A stretch of 64,000 nt of DNA, taken from NCBI RefSeq assembly GCF_907164915.1, contig NC_061862.1, forward strand, positions 139,119,520 through 139,183,519, in the 5' to 3' direction. The position numbers and the translations under genes were made by a program. The stretch's first letter is position 1. Each line of letters starts with the position of its first letter. Shown piece after piece: positions 1 through 9,960 of the stretch. Under the pieces are notes generated by a model that was given only the letters and a program-made list of their open reading frames with translations, was not told the origin of the DNA and made no database searches. Source of the stretch: Impatiens glandulifera (Eukaryota; Streptophyta; Magnoliopsida; Ericales; Balsaminaceae).

Positions 1-2
1 TG

Positions 3-1260
3 GGGTTGATAATGAATAGTCATCCCTCTAAGGATGCAGCAGAAGAGCACAGAGAAGATCCTCCTAATCCAAGGGATGTAGGTGGGGACACTTTAGAGAG
101 TGACGGGTTTAAAATGAATAGTCCACCCCGTGAGGAAGATGAGCACAATGAAGAATCTACTGATCCTCCCGTTGTTCAACAGAAAAATGAGGGTGAGCTA
201 ACCAAAGCTTCTGAAGCTGCTGCTGATGAATCTTCTGAATATGAAGATCATGGGGGACGCGTCAACATTAGAGACCATTCGAATAGGAAGATATCAAAAA
301 TTCCAGTGTACCTTCAATCCCCCTACATGCAAGTCATTGCGCAGAAGTTGAATAAAATAACGAACAAGGAACAGAGATTGGCCGATTATGTGTTTTATGA
401 AGACCTTGATGAAACGTAAGTGAACCATGCTTTTATAAATTTTAAATATTAAAATAGTTATGTTGTAAATGAATCTACTTTTGCAGGGAGGTACTGTACA
501 AAGGGTTTCCAGGTAATATAATCCGTGCACAATTGCGAACAATGAAAGATGAAGAAGAAGTTGCGAGCAAAGCGGTGGACGCTTGGGCCATTCATTTGCA
601 CTACAAATTCAGTAGGTTTGCAAGGAATGAAAAACGAATAATTTGTTTTTCCACAATATCATATGTAAGTTCTCTTCACTTGGTTTTGTGTTATGTATTA
701 CTCAATGTTCATGAATTTGATACTTTAGAGTTAATTTCCAGATTCACATGCAATTTGATTATGAAACGTTTGCCTGTTGCCTCAAAGAAGACATGAATAA
801 CTTCAAAATTACAGAAGAACTCATAACAAATGTTGACCTGGTATGTTATGAACCATTCCAATTAACGATTTCCGTTTATGCTTGTATATATGCAATGATA
901 TACAATAATTCATGTTTATATTCTTTTCACAGATATTCCTACCGGTCCTCCATGAAAAGCATTACTTCCTTGTATGTGTCAATATGTCTCTCTCAACAAT
1001 CTAAGTATTAGACAACGCCGGACATTCTAAGGGTGTTAAAGTTCTAGAGAAGTATACCAATTTAAGTCGACACATTATGTATTTTGGCGCTTTCTTGTTA
1101 GGTATGGGTTTATCTGGGGTAGCTGAAAAAATTAATAACATGAAAAAAAAAAACGGCTCCAAAGTTGAAGTGGGAAGATAGAATAAACAAAGACGACTGT
1201 GGTATATATTTAATGAGACATATGGAAACATATAGAGGAGAGATCAAAGGCTGAGGATAT
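3..1260 (+). pseudogene. Broken Ulp1/C48 peptidase-like gene, copy 1 (5' end outside window)
   Basis: Remnant of a plant transposon-associated Ulp1-like (C48, SUMO-protease fold) gene. Exons joined by canonical splice sites are about 3-415, 489-664, 742-840 and 933 onward. The acidic N-terminal exon leads into a conserved stretch (EVLYKGFPG, then KAVDAWAIHL). The catalytic elements are visible: His in KHYFLVCVN (exon 4), Asp in VLDNAG, and Cys in DCGIYLMRHMETYRG near 1192-1230. It is broken by an in-frame TAA at 1002-1004, by a frame change at an A-run near 1140-1150, and by a TGA right after GEIKG where copy 2 has Trp. Without these lesions the frame would run on through the Cys box. The reading frame is open to the left edge, so the start is not in the window. 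It is homologous to the gene at 5635-9265. Family membership rests on the motifs. That the gene once travelled on a Mutator-like element is inference from the known habit of this family. Confidence 0.75.
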
Positions 1261-1559
1261 TGACTTCAATAGCAATGTAAGTGTTAAAACATATGTTAGT
1301 CTATGACAATTTTTTATATGTTTTCTTATACTTTCTCTTGGGATGAAATATTTATACCGAATTCTTATATCAGACCACAATGTCAATAAGTTAAACATAA
1401 AGAAGTCAATTAGATTAAGAAATCTTTCGAGTCATATGTAAATGAATTTTAATTAGTGTACTTTCACATTAATATTATGCACTTATAATTTATTTGTGTT
1501 TATAATAGAAAACTTTAATTGATTATATTTCACATTCTGCTTTTCTTGCACCCATATTT

Positions 1560-1910
1560 TTAATCGAAATAACCGGACAAAGGTATTGAAAAATAAACAA
1601 AGCTAGCTTCAAAAGTCCCGTGATTATCAATTTATAAACGAAGAAAGCTTCACAAGTTCTGTTATTAAATTCTTAAACGAAACAAGCTTCATAAATTATG
1701 TTCTTAAATTCTTAAACGAAGCACCCATCACAAGTTCTGTTTTCAATTTTATAAACGAAGCTTGATTTTGAGTTTATAATACCATAAACGAATCTAGCTT
1801 CAAAATTTATGTTCTCAATTTCATAAACAAATCTTGCCTCACAAGGTTCAGTTTTTCATATTTTAAACGAACGAATATAGCTTCACAAGTTATGTCTGTA
1901 AGTTCACATT
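1560..1910. repeat. Degenerate tandem repeat of about 50 bp with AAACGAAG / GCTTCACAAG core
   Basis: About seven imperfect units, each with a core like ATAAACGAAG, then AGCTTCACAAGTTCTGTT and a T-rich spacer. The unit length drifts and no copy is exact. The GAAGC/GCTTC core recurs in other blocks across 1.5-9.7 kb, which suggests that one mobile unit spans them. I see no coding potential. Confidence 0.6.
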
Positions 1911-2186
1911 GGTGCTTTCATGTACCGCCCCTACCTGGGTAATGTAAAAATGTTAATGCATGAATGGAAATTCATTTATTGCTTCTTGTGAAGAGGCATT
2001 GTACTGATTCAAGTCGCCTCTTCAACTATCTCAACTAGCTATTCATCATCTATTTAGTCTCTCTATTCTCTCTATTCTCTCTTTCTGTTTCTGACACTCT
2101 CCCTCCCAAATCTCTACCGGCAAACAGGTTCTTTGTTAAAGTACCTCATTCATCTCTTCATTCATTTAGTGTAATACATCTAAGAG

Positions 2187-3325
2187 ATGTCGGTTTTATC
2201 GCAGTAATAGTTGGAGCGATACTTAAGTCTGATCAACGATGACTCTATCCCTTTTGGTGTCTATCATGTAGACGAGATTATACATATTCTACGAATAAAC
2301 GTTCACGACGGATTGATGGCCCACATGCAAAGAAAATGGAATATGGCCAGTCGTTCTTTTGTCATTGGGGACATGCACATATGCTCGTCGATTGAGGACT
2401 TCGCTTCAATCCTTAGGTGTGGTAGTCTTTCACTCATTATTTTTCCCCCCAATCCTGAACCTCTTTTTGCATTAGAAACTTTCCAGAACTTCTATGGTTG
2501 TACAGACATTGACGCCGTTTTGTTTACCCACCAATATGGATTTCTCAATATGACACACATAGACGATTACATTTGGCGTGTCTAGGGAGATAAAAGGACC
2601 ATCACCCACACACAAAAGAAACTAATCATGCTTGTGGTTCTTGCTCATTTTTTTTGTGTCCGGCTGAAGGAATACGGCCTTCTGATAGGCTCCTGGAGGT
2701 AGTTCCTGCACTGATGGGAAATGCCCCATATTTGGGTGGCCTTGTACTCGCTGAGACACTCCATGGTCTCAACAAATTTGTTCCAGACCCAAATAACTAT
2801 TCCCGTCGTGGATCACCTTTGGTTATATACCTCTGGTTGTTAGACAAATTTCATTGGTTGCCTCGTCCTTCAATTCCTTACCCTTGCTTTGCAAATCTAC
2901 AGTTGCAAAGGATCGCTGGAATCGGGATTGAGAATTATATTTCTGATATTCACCCAATTCGGTTCATTGTTCCGTGGTATCTCTTTTGTCAAAAGATGTA
3001 CAAGATGAGGGGTTCTCCATTCATCATTGTGTTGGGCCTAGAGGGATCTACCTCCTACTGCACATCTCTCATATATCGACAATTTGGCCTACGGAATCCC
3101 CTACCTTCGAATGCACTCAATCCTCCGGCGGACTTGATGCCTATTTCTCCTGATCTTTACCACGAGTATGCATCAATAGTGGATCGTTCTGTTACAGTTT
3201 TATATCCCAATCGATGGATCAATGCTGTGAACGAAGCAGTTCAGCTATACATTTCACCTGTCGTCGAACAAGAAGTCTTAGCTATGACAGGACCGAATGA
3301 CGAGTCAAGCACTGATACAGATTAG
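2187..3325 (+). pseudogene. Plant-mobile-domain / DUF7745-like gene, broken
   Basis: An ATG at 2187 opens a frame whose 7th and 8th codons are TAA and TAG (2205-2210). It then runs open to a stop at 2583-2585, with residues resembling the plant mobile domain or DUF7745 class (a segment like DGLMAHMQRKWNMASRSF, then SSIEDFASIL). The frame stays readable past that stop until a T-run near 2650. It then shifts into a second open stretch from about 2654 to 3325 (223 codons) with GGLVLAETLHGL, PLVIYLWLLDKFHWL and a polar C-terminus. The whole is about 380 residues with three stops and one frameshift, so it is non-functional. The biochemical function of the family is unknown to me; its members often sit in or next to plant transposons. 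The exact subfamily is uncertain. A CT-rich stretch (about 2050-2110) upstream could be old leader sequence. Confidence 0.55.
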
Positions 3326-3517
3326 GGCTTCTTATTTATGTACAAGTTGGAGCTTTTGAATTGTCGTTTGGTTTCTTCATCTGTATAATTTTTCTATAAC
3401 GGTTATGAAATCTTTTTGTGTTTTTGTGCAAATAAATTGTTGTGAAGTTACACTTTGAATCATTATCATTTTCTTTTCAGACTATAATGTAAAAACAATT
3501 ATACAATTCATGAAAAA

Positions 3518-4035
3518 CCTTATGCATTCATGAGAAAACACTAACGTATTCATGTAAAAACAAAGAACTAAGTTTGATTCGCTTCATAGTTACCGTTGAC
3601 AAGTCTTATAGCGAACGAAGCGTTCATCGATGTATCGCCAATTTATTACAGGGAGTATGCTTCGTTTGTACCTGAGATTTGACAATAAGAAGACAAAGAT
3701 TGCTTCCCTTATTGTGATGATTATTTTTACCTCGGAAGACGAGTAATTAGTCCGTATGGCTCTGTCGAATTGACCCAATCCCATCAACCGTCAATAATAA
3801 TTAAATTGTAATAATTATATTTTCAATTTTATTATTATTATTATTAAGTTTTAATAATAATCATAAATTTATATTATACATTTGTGTTTCTGTGTTCAAT
3901 ATATTGAAAAGGACAACCCCTTATGCATTCATGAGAAAACCCTAACGTATTCATGTAAAAACAAAGAACTAAGCTTGATTCGCTTCATAGTTACCGTTGA
4001 CAAGTCTTATAGCGAACGAAGCGTTTTATTCGCTT
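3518..4035. repeat. Direct duplication of about 108 bp (3518-3626 and 3921-4029)
   Basis: Two nearly identical segments begin CTTATGCATTCATGAGAAAA and end in AGCGAACGAAGCG, with only a couple of differences, about 403 bp apart. The intervening sequence is AT-rich and non-coding. The high identity compared with the decayed neighbouring genes suggests a recent duplication or gene-conversion event. Confidence 0.85.
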
Positions 4036-4232
4036 GTTAAATACATGCTATAATGTTTTTAGGGAACGAAGATTGCTTCACTTGTCAATTTAAAATATAT
4101 ACAGTCCTTCCTTTTTATTCATTACTTTATAATAGACACAATTAAATCCAAATTCAAATATATATGACAAATAGTATTATTATTATCGGATTGGATGAAC
4201 TCCATTCCATTACAACTACGTTTGATTAACAA

Positions 4233-4396
4233 TTCTACATTATAACAATAGTCATCTGCATTACAATGATTCATAAACACAGTTCTACATTATAACAATA
4301 GTCATTTGCATTACAACGTTTCAGAAATACACCTGTTGAGATATCTCTTGAGATGATTTCCACACCTGTTGAGATATCTCTTCAGATGTTTTCCAT
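4233..4396. repeat. Two small tandem repeats (about 50-bp and 33-bp units)
   Basis: A unit starting TTCTACATTATAACAATAGT occurs at 4233 and 4283 (period 50). A unit starting CACCTGTTGAGATATCTCTT occurs at 4330 and 4363 (period 33). From 4400 to 5150 I see no convincing gene. A short segment (CCA..AGAGAATCTCCCA) recurs near 4392 and 4552. Confidence 0.75.
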
Positions 4397-5171
4397 CCCA
4401 GAGAATCTCCCATAGTTGGCTCTTCTCACCAGCGGTGGACATGAATCATCTTCATCTGGTCGGTAGTTTTTACTTCAGGTATGAAGATTTTGTAGTAACT
4501 GAAGATGTTTTTCACCACAACTTGGCACTCTTCATCTTCATTGAAGAAGTTTTCCACCATAGAGAATCTCCCACATAGTAGATCTGAACAAAAGATATTA
4601 AGCAACACACTCACAATCTCATGCTTCATTGATTTCATTTGGGTTGGAAAGATTTGAAGCCCCTCCTTTATATTTATAATAGAAAAGAAACATACTATAT
4701 TACTTGACACCAATATCGTGATGAATTGTTACATCGGCGGACAAGTCTGCAGTCTGACTCATCTATTATCCAACTTCTACCATCCCATCAACGGTCAATT
4801 TGCATTAATGGATTATTTAATTATGTGTAATTTCATTGAAGCAATATTTCAAGGAGCGAAGTTTGCTTCAATTAATCGAGCTTCACAGTGATTCAATGGA
4901 GCGAAGCTTCATCCGCTTCTTAATGAAATTGAAATTATATTTCAACGATGTCAGTTGATAGGTAGCTGGTGAAGCGCCAAAATATTGGAGATCTCCAAAA
5001 GTTGTGTTGTCCCTTCATCATCAAACATGTGTACTGTAGTATCTGTAAGGATATACATTGATTAAAGAGAATTACATTTTTATATTATAAATGTGTACTT
5101 CATGTCAATTCCAACTGCTACCATCCAATCAATTGTCAATCCGCAATATTGAAGTATATAAAATAATACCT

Positions 5172-5475
5172 GAGCGAAGCTTGCTTTACTTAATCGAGCG
5201 GTAACAGAAGAAAATTTCTTCCCCTATTCGAGCTTCTTTTAATTTACAAATATATTTATTTTTGAGCGAAACTTGCTTCACAAAATCGAGCGGTAACAAA
5301 AGAAGCTTTCTTCCCCTATTCGAGCTTCTTTTAATTTACAAATATATTTATTCTTGAGCGAAACTTGCTTCACATTATCGAGCGGTAACAAAAGAAGATT
5401 TCTTCCCCTATTAGAGGTTCTTTTATCTTTCAAAAATAATAATACATGAGCGAAGCTTGCTTCCTTCATTCTAAA
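5172..5475. repeat. 92-bp tandem repeat, just over three copies
   Basis: Unit starts (GAGCGAARCTTGCTTC) lie at 5172, 5264, 5356 and 5448, an exact 92-bp spacing. Each complete unit contains ATCGAGCGGTAACA, an AAGAA..TTTCTTCCCCTATT segment and a T-rich end. The fourth copy is partial. The array ends about 160 bp before the ATG of the downstream Ulp1-like gene, so it lies in what would have been its promoter. Confidence 0.9.
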
Positions 5476-5634
5476 GTTTATGTAAACTCACAAACACATT
5501 ATTTTAAAAACATAAACGGTCGAACATAAATCCATTCACTCTTTTTCTTTGCTCGTTCGCCTACCTCTGTTGTCTCCGTTCGTTCTCCGCTGAAGATTTT
5601 TTCCTTTTGGATTCTAGATTCTATTGTTGCGAAA

Positions 5635-8600
5635 ATGGTAAGACGGGTTTACGGTTTCAGGTGCTGATCTTTTTCGTTTTCTTATTTTTATTCGTTTGAA
5701 TCTAAAAGTTGAATCTATCGTTTTAGATTCAGGATTCAGATAAGCAATTAGTTCCATATACTGAATCGACGACCGAAGTTAAAACAGTAAGGTAATTATA
5801 CTAATGTTATAAAATGTTCAAAATTGCTTGATTTCTGAGTATGTAGTTCATCGATTGTTTTGTCTGAACATATTACACACATGTATGTATGGTTAAACAA
5901 AAGAAAAGAAAAGTCGAGGCATCAATTACTCCCTCGACACCATTGGACATATTGGCGACAGCTGCTAATCAAGAACTTATTGAGATACAGGTTAAGAAAA
6001 AAAGAAGAAAGACTCGTGATCCTGATGTCGATTTTAAGAGCAGAATCTCTCCATCGGGCCTGCATTACCTGGTTAACAGGTTATCAAAAGAACAAAAGGA
6101 TGTTGTGAGGGACATAGGATTTGGTTCACTTCTTTCATTGGGTATATCACAATGCCCACTGGAATTCTCACGGTGCATTGTGAGTCTCTTCAATCCCAGA
6201 AGGAGGAGCATCGTCCTCTGGTAAAATTAGGATGATTCATCGCTACATAGTGGAAAGGAAATTCAGATTGATGAAGAGGATGTTCAATGTGTATTGAACA
6301 TCCCTAGAGGGGAAGTAGAAATCGTTGAGTGCGTTGGAATTCACTCGGACGACCAGGAGTACAAGGACAATCTCAGTGACTGGAGAAGGAGATGGGGATT
6401 CGAGAATAGTGGAGGTCCTTTAACCAATAAAATGTAGAAGATAATTCTACAGAATACAGCCGGAGATTGTAACTTCAAGATTGACTTCGTTGTGTTTGTT
6501 GTATCCAGTTTTTTGTGGACTTCGCAAAATCCACAGTGCAGGTATACCGAAATTACATAGCAGTAATTATGTATTCTCTTACCCTGACTGTCATCTAAAA
6601 TGATTTTATCCTCTATAATTTTTATACAGATTCAAAATATTGAAATCCCTGCAGGATGTATCTAAAATTAAAGATTACAACTGGTGCAAGTTTACTTTAG
6701 ACGGTCTTGTTGAAAGTATTTTTAAGTGGGAAGGAAAAAAGACATCATATTTCCATGGACCACTAACGTTTCTTCTGGTGAGTGTATAAAATTATATGCA
6801 GTAGGTTCTAGTTTCATAATTTTTCAGGTACTGTGTAATATATCTTTTTTAATGTTAATGTATCAGTTGTGCTACTTGAACCGGGTTGTTGAGTACAAGG
6901 TAAACAGTAAGATCTCAAGGAATTTTCCTATTTTGGGATGCTGGAACAACGAGAGAATGTATGAAAGGGTGGGTTATGAGGCTGCCCATGGGGGATTTGG
7001 ACATGGTAGGGTCATTGCTCGCATAGACATTCCGAGAGACCAAAATGTGCAGCCTCAACCACAAGAAACTAGGGTTGACAATCCAAAGACTGAGTTGCCT
7101 CATACCGAGAAGTCTCCACTAGACCAAAATGTTAACCCTCATAATGAGCATCCTCTGAATGACAAAATTGAGGAGCCTCGGACTGTGCAGTTTTAGACTG
7201 AGCATCCTACAAGTGACTACACATCCACTCTTATCTCATGTTTGAGTAAGGTTGTTGGAGCTGCAGAAGTTTTGACACAAGCAGCTAAAATTCTAAATGA
7301 GGTACACCACGTTAACCCAATAGAAATTGTACAATCTGCTTTTCAGCCTCTTTCCACGGTCGTCAACAACCATCCAATCTTGAGGAAAGGCTGGGCAAGG
7401 AGCCTAGACGAGACAAAACATCGCCAACCAAGAAAACAAGAATATCCTCCCACATCCGAAGAAAACAACAACATGAAAACTCCCACCACATTCGATGCCG
7501 ACAAGAACATCAACACTCCCACAGCCGAAGCAAACAACGACATCATCACTCCCACAGCCGAAGCAAACAACGACATCATCACTCCCACGGCCGAAGCAAA
7601 CAACAACAACATTACCACCACAGCCGATGCAAACAACAACATCATTACCACCACAGCCGATACAAACAATAACATCATTACCACCACAGCCGATGCAAAC
7701 AACAACATCATTACCACCACAGCCGATGCAAACAACAACATCATTACCACCACAGTCGATGCAAACAACAACATCATTACCACCACAGACGAAGCCGACA
7801 ACATCCCAATTACTCCAGCCTTCATTTTCCCACAAACAGATCCTGGTCTATCAAAGTCATTGAATTTGGAAGGAAAACGTCCCCGAAACCTGAAAACCGA
7901 TTGGTTAACTGGGGTTATCAAAACTGAAACCAACATTGCATCTCCTCTCTTGTCAGTAGTAAAAACTGAAGGAGAATGCATTTCTATTCTACCACCACCA
8001 CTTGAACCTACATTGCCTCTTTTACTAAATAATGATGAGCGAATGTGAGACTGGCTTCATGGAATAGAATTGCCCCCGTATTGAAAACCCCCTATTTCGA
8101 TAACTTATTTAGGAAGCTGAATAAATTCAATATATCAAACAAGCAGAAGACAATTGTGGGTTTCGTATATGATAAGGGACTAGACCAAACGTATTGATTC
8201 CTCCAAATTCTTATTTCATATTTCATTTCAACCTCATTCTCAAACATGTTTTATTGTCTTCTGCAGTGCAATGTTATTTTTTACTGATACACTAACTATC
8301 CACCTGACGCGCGCGGACATGCTTTCCTTGTCTGTTGGTCGCTGGGTAGACAATATGATTGTTGATGTTTGGTCTTATTTGTTGAACGACTTGAGCAAAA
8401 AAAAAAGTAAAAAGCACACACAATAAGTTGTTCTTCACAACCGTGATCACCGTAAGTTGTCCTAACACTATTGTTTATCAATGACGTTATTAGTGTTAGT
8501 ATAATACAGACTATGTTGTAAACAGACTTTTCATATCAATGGGAATGATTCTAAAAAAGCATTCAATTCGAGGTTCTATAATTAATGTAAGAATTTCAAG

Positions 8601-9265
8601 ATGAAAAAAGTAGACTACTTCAATGCGGACCTTGTAAGTAAATATGTTGTTGTCTTATCATTTAATAGATGTACACCTCTATGAAATCTTATATGTTTTC
8701 ATTGTATTTGCAGATGTTTTTCTCAATCATTGATGAGGGCCATTTTTACTTGGTTTGCTATAACTTCATAGAAAAGGAAATTCAAATAATTGACAACAGG
8801 GAGGTGATAGAATCGCCCTACGAGAAAAGATATAAGAATGTCCTCCTTTTGATAATACACTGAACTTTGCTTTTCATCATGTTTATTTGGAAAAAAAATT
8901 GTGTTATTGTACATTACATCATGTTGCTCATTATGTACCAGGATTAATACCTCACAAAATTTATGGACGAAGTAGACCCCGTTCTTGGTGTAAAGTTCTC
9001 CAAGATGGTAATGAAATGTTTGGAATTGTCATGGCAGTATAGCAAGAATGTCACGGATTGCGGGGTGTACTGCATGAGACACATGGAGACATATAAAGGA
9101 AAAATAAAGGGTTGGAGAACTGACTTCTGCGATAAAAACACACGGCGCTCACGCATAATATCCTTGAGGATGATGTACATGTGGAGTATCACCGGGTCGG
9201 ATCTAAATAAAATAAGGGGAACCATGTACGAGGACTGCCAGAAATGGCTCAGTGGATCAAGTTGA
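5635..9265 (+). pseudogene. Transposon-associated Ulp1/C48 peptidase-like gene, copy 2, nearly full length but broken
   Basis: ATG 5635 is followed directly by a GT donor and can splice to GATTCAGATAAG (encoding MDSDKQL). An N-terminal domain typical of plant Ulp1-transposon proteins follows (ISPSGLHYLVNRLSKEQK, GFGSLL, then VECVGIHSDDQEYKDNL). Its frame is interrupted by stops at 6222, 6228 and 6435. Further exons: about 6630-6777 (YNWCKFTLDGL, FHGPLTFLL) and 6867-8190, with stops at 7194 and 8046 plus one more TGA soon after. That exon contains an 11-residue repeat region and a conserved YFDNLFRKLNKF segment. The peptidase part follows from 8267 (LTRADMLSLSVGRWVDNM), with a frame break in an A-run near 8400. 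The catalytic residues survive: His in EGHFYLVCYN (exon from 8714), Asp in IIDNRE, and Gln and Cys in WQYSKNVTDCGVYC (near 9030-9070). The C-terminus ends at 9265. It would act as a SUMO-type protease if intact, but it cannot encode one protein now. Confidence 0.75.
7488..7817. repeat. 33-bp coding minisatellite (11-residue repeat)
   Basis: About ten units in exact 33-bp register, with starts at 7488, 7521, 7554, 7587, 7620, 7653, 7686, 7719, 7752 and 7785. In the frame of the Ulp1-like gene each reads roughly A-D/E-A-N-N-N-I-I-T-T-T. The repeat keeps the reading frame and has a first-half (TPTAEANNDII) and a second-half (TTTADANNNII) variant. Antisense open frames here are by-products of this periodicity. 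Confidence 0.95.
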
Positions 9266-9439
9266 AAATGTATACAGATTGTAAAATTAAATTTCAAAAT
9301 TTATTTAAGTTGACATTGTATAGGAATGAAAATGTGTAGAGATTGTTTCAGTATAAATGTGAGTTTTGTTACTTAATAAATGGATGTTCTGAAGGTTTTT
9401 CATGAAATATATTTACATCAACATTGTTCAGGAGAGGGA

Positions 9440-9660
9440 ATCTTCGCTCCAAATAATCCTTCACATAAATGAAGCGATTTGAAGTTCACCAAAATGAAAA
9501 ATATAATGAAGTTAGTTCGCAAGGTTGATTTTATAATTTTATAATTTTATAAACGAAGCAAGTTTCGCACGTTTGATCTTTACAAAAAACGATTCCATAA
9601 GAATAGAAGGTAATGTAAGCGAAGTATGCTTCGTTCCAGTCCCTTGCTCAGTTTGTTTTT
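9440..9660. repeat. Diffuse GAAGC/GCTTC repeat block downstream of Ulp1-like copy 2
   Basis: Shares AAACGAAGCAAG, GCGAAGTATGCTTCG and TTCACATAAATGAAGCG style motifs with the blocks at 1560-1910 and 5172-5475, but has no clean period. It may mark the right-hand side of the Ulp1/mobile-domain transposon cluster. I could not find a clean terminal repeat or target duplication. Confidence 0.4.
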
Positions 9661-9960
9661 TATTTTTTTCCTAATTTAAATATAAATAAAAATATTTTTT
9701 TATTATTCATAATAAATTCAAGCTCACATCAAATAAATATAATAAAGAAATATGATGGTTTCTTTAGAAAACTGAATTCTTAAAATACGAATTAAAATAA
9801 ATAAATGAAAAAGGGTAAATAGGAGGTTTTGTTGAGAATATATATGTATTAAATGTTTTTACACGAAAGTGGAACTGTCTTTTCATAGCTGTGTTAGGGG
9901 TTTTCCATCCGCTTGAGGGGATGAAAATACTAAGTGTTTGGTCAAATTATTTTGACTAAG

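Noticed and set aside
5172..5475. Possible CRISPR-like array (regular repeats and spacers)
   Set aside because: The unit is a full 92-bp tandem repeat with no unique spacers, and the sequence is plant nuclear DNA.
7343..7981. Long antisense open frames over the Ulp1-like gene
   Set aside because: They exist because the 33-bp minisatellite has no stop in several frames; they have low-complexity composition and no family features.
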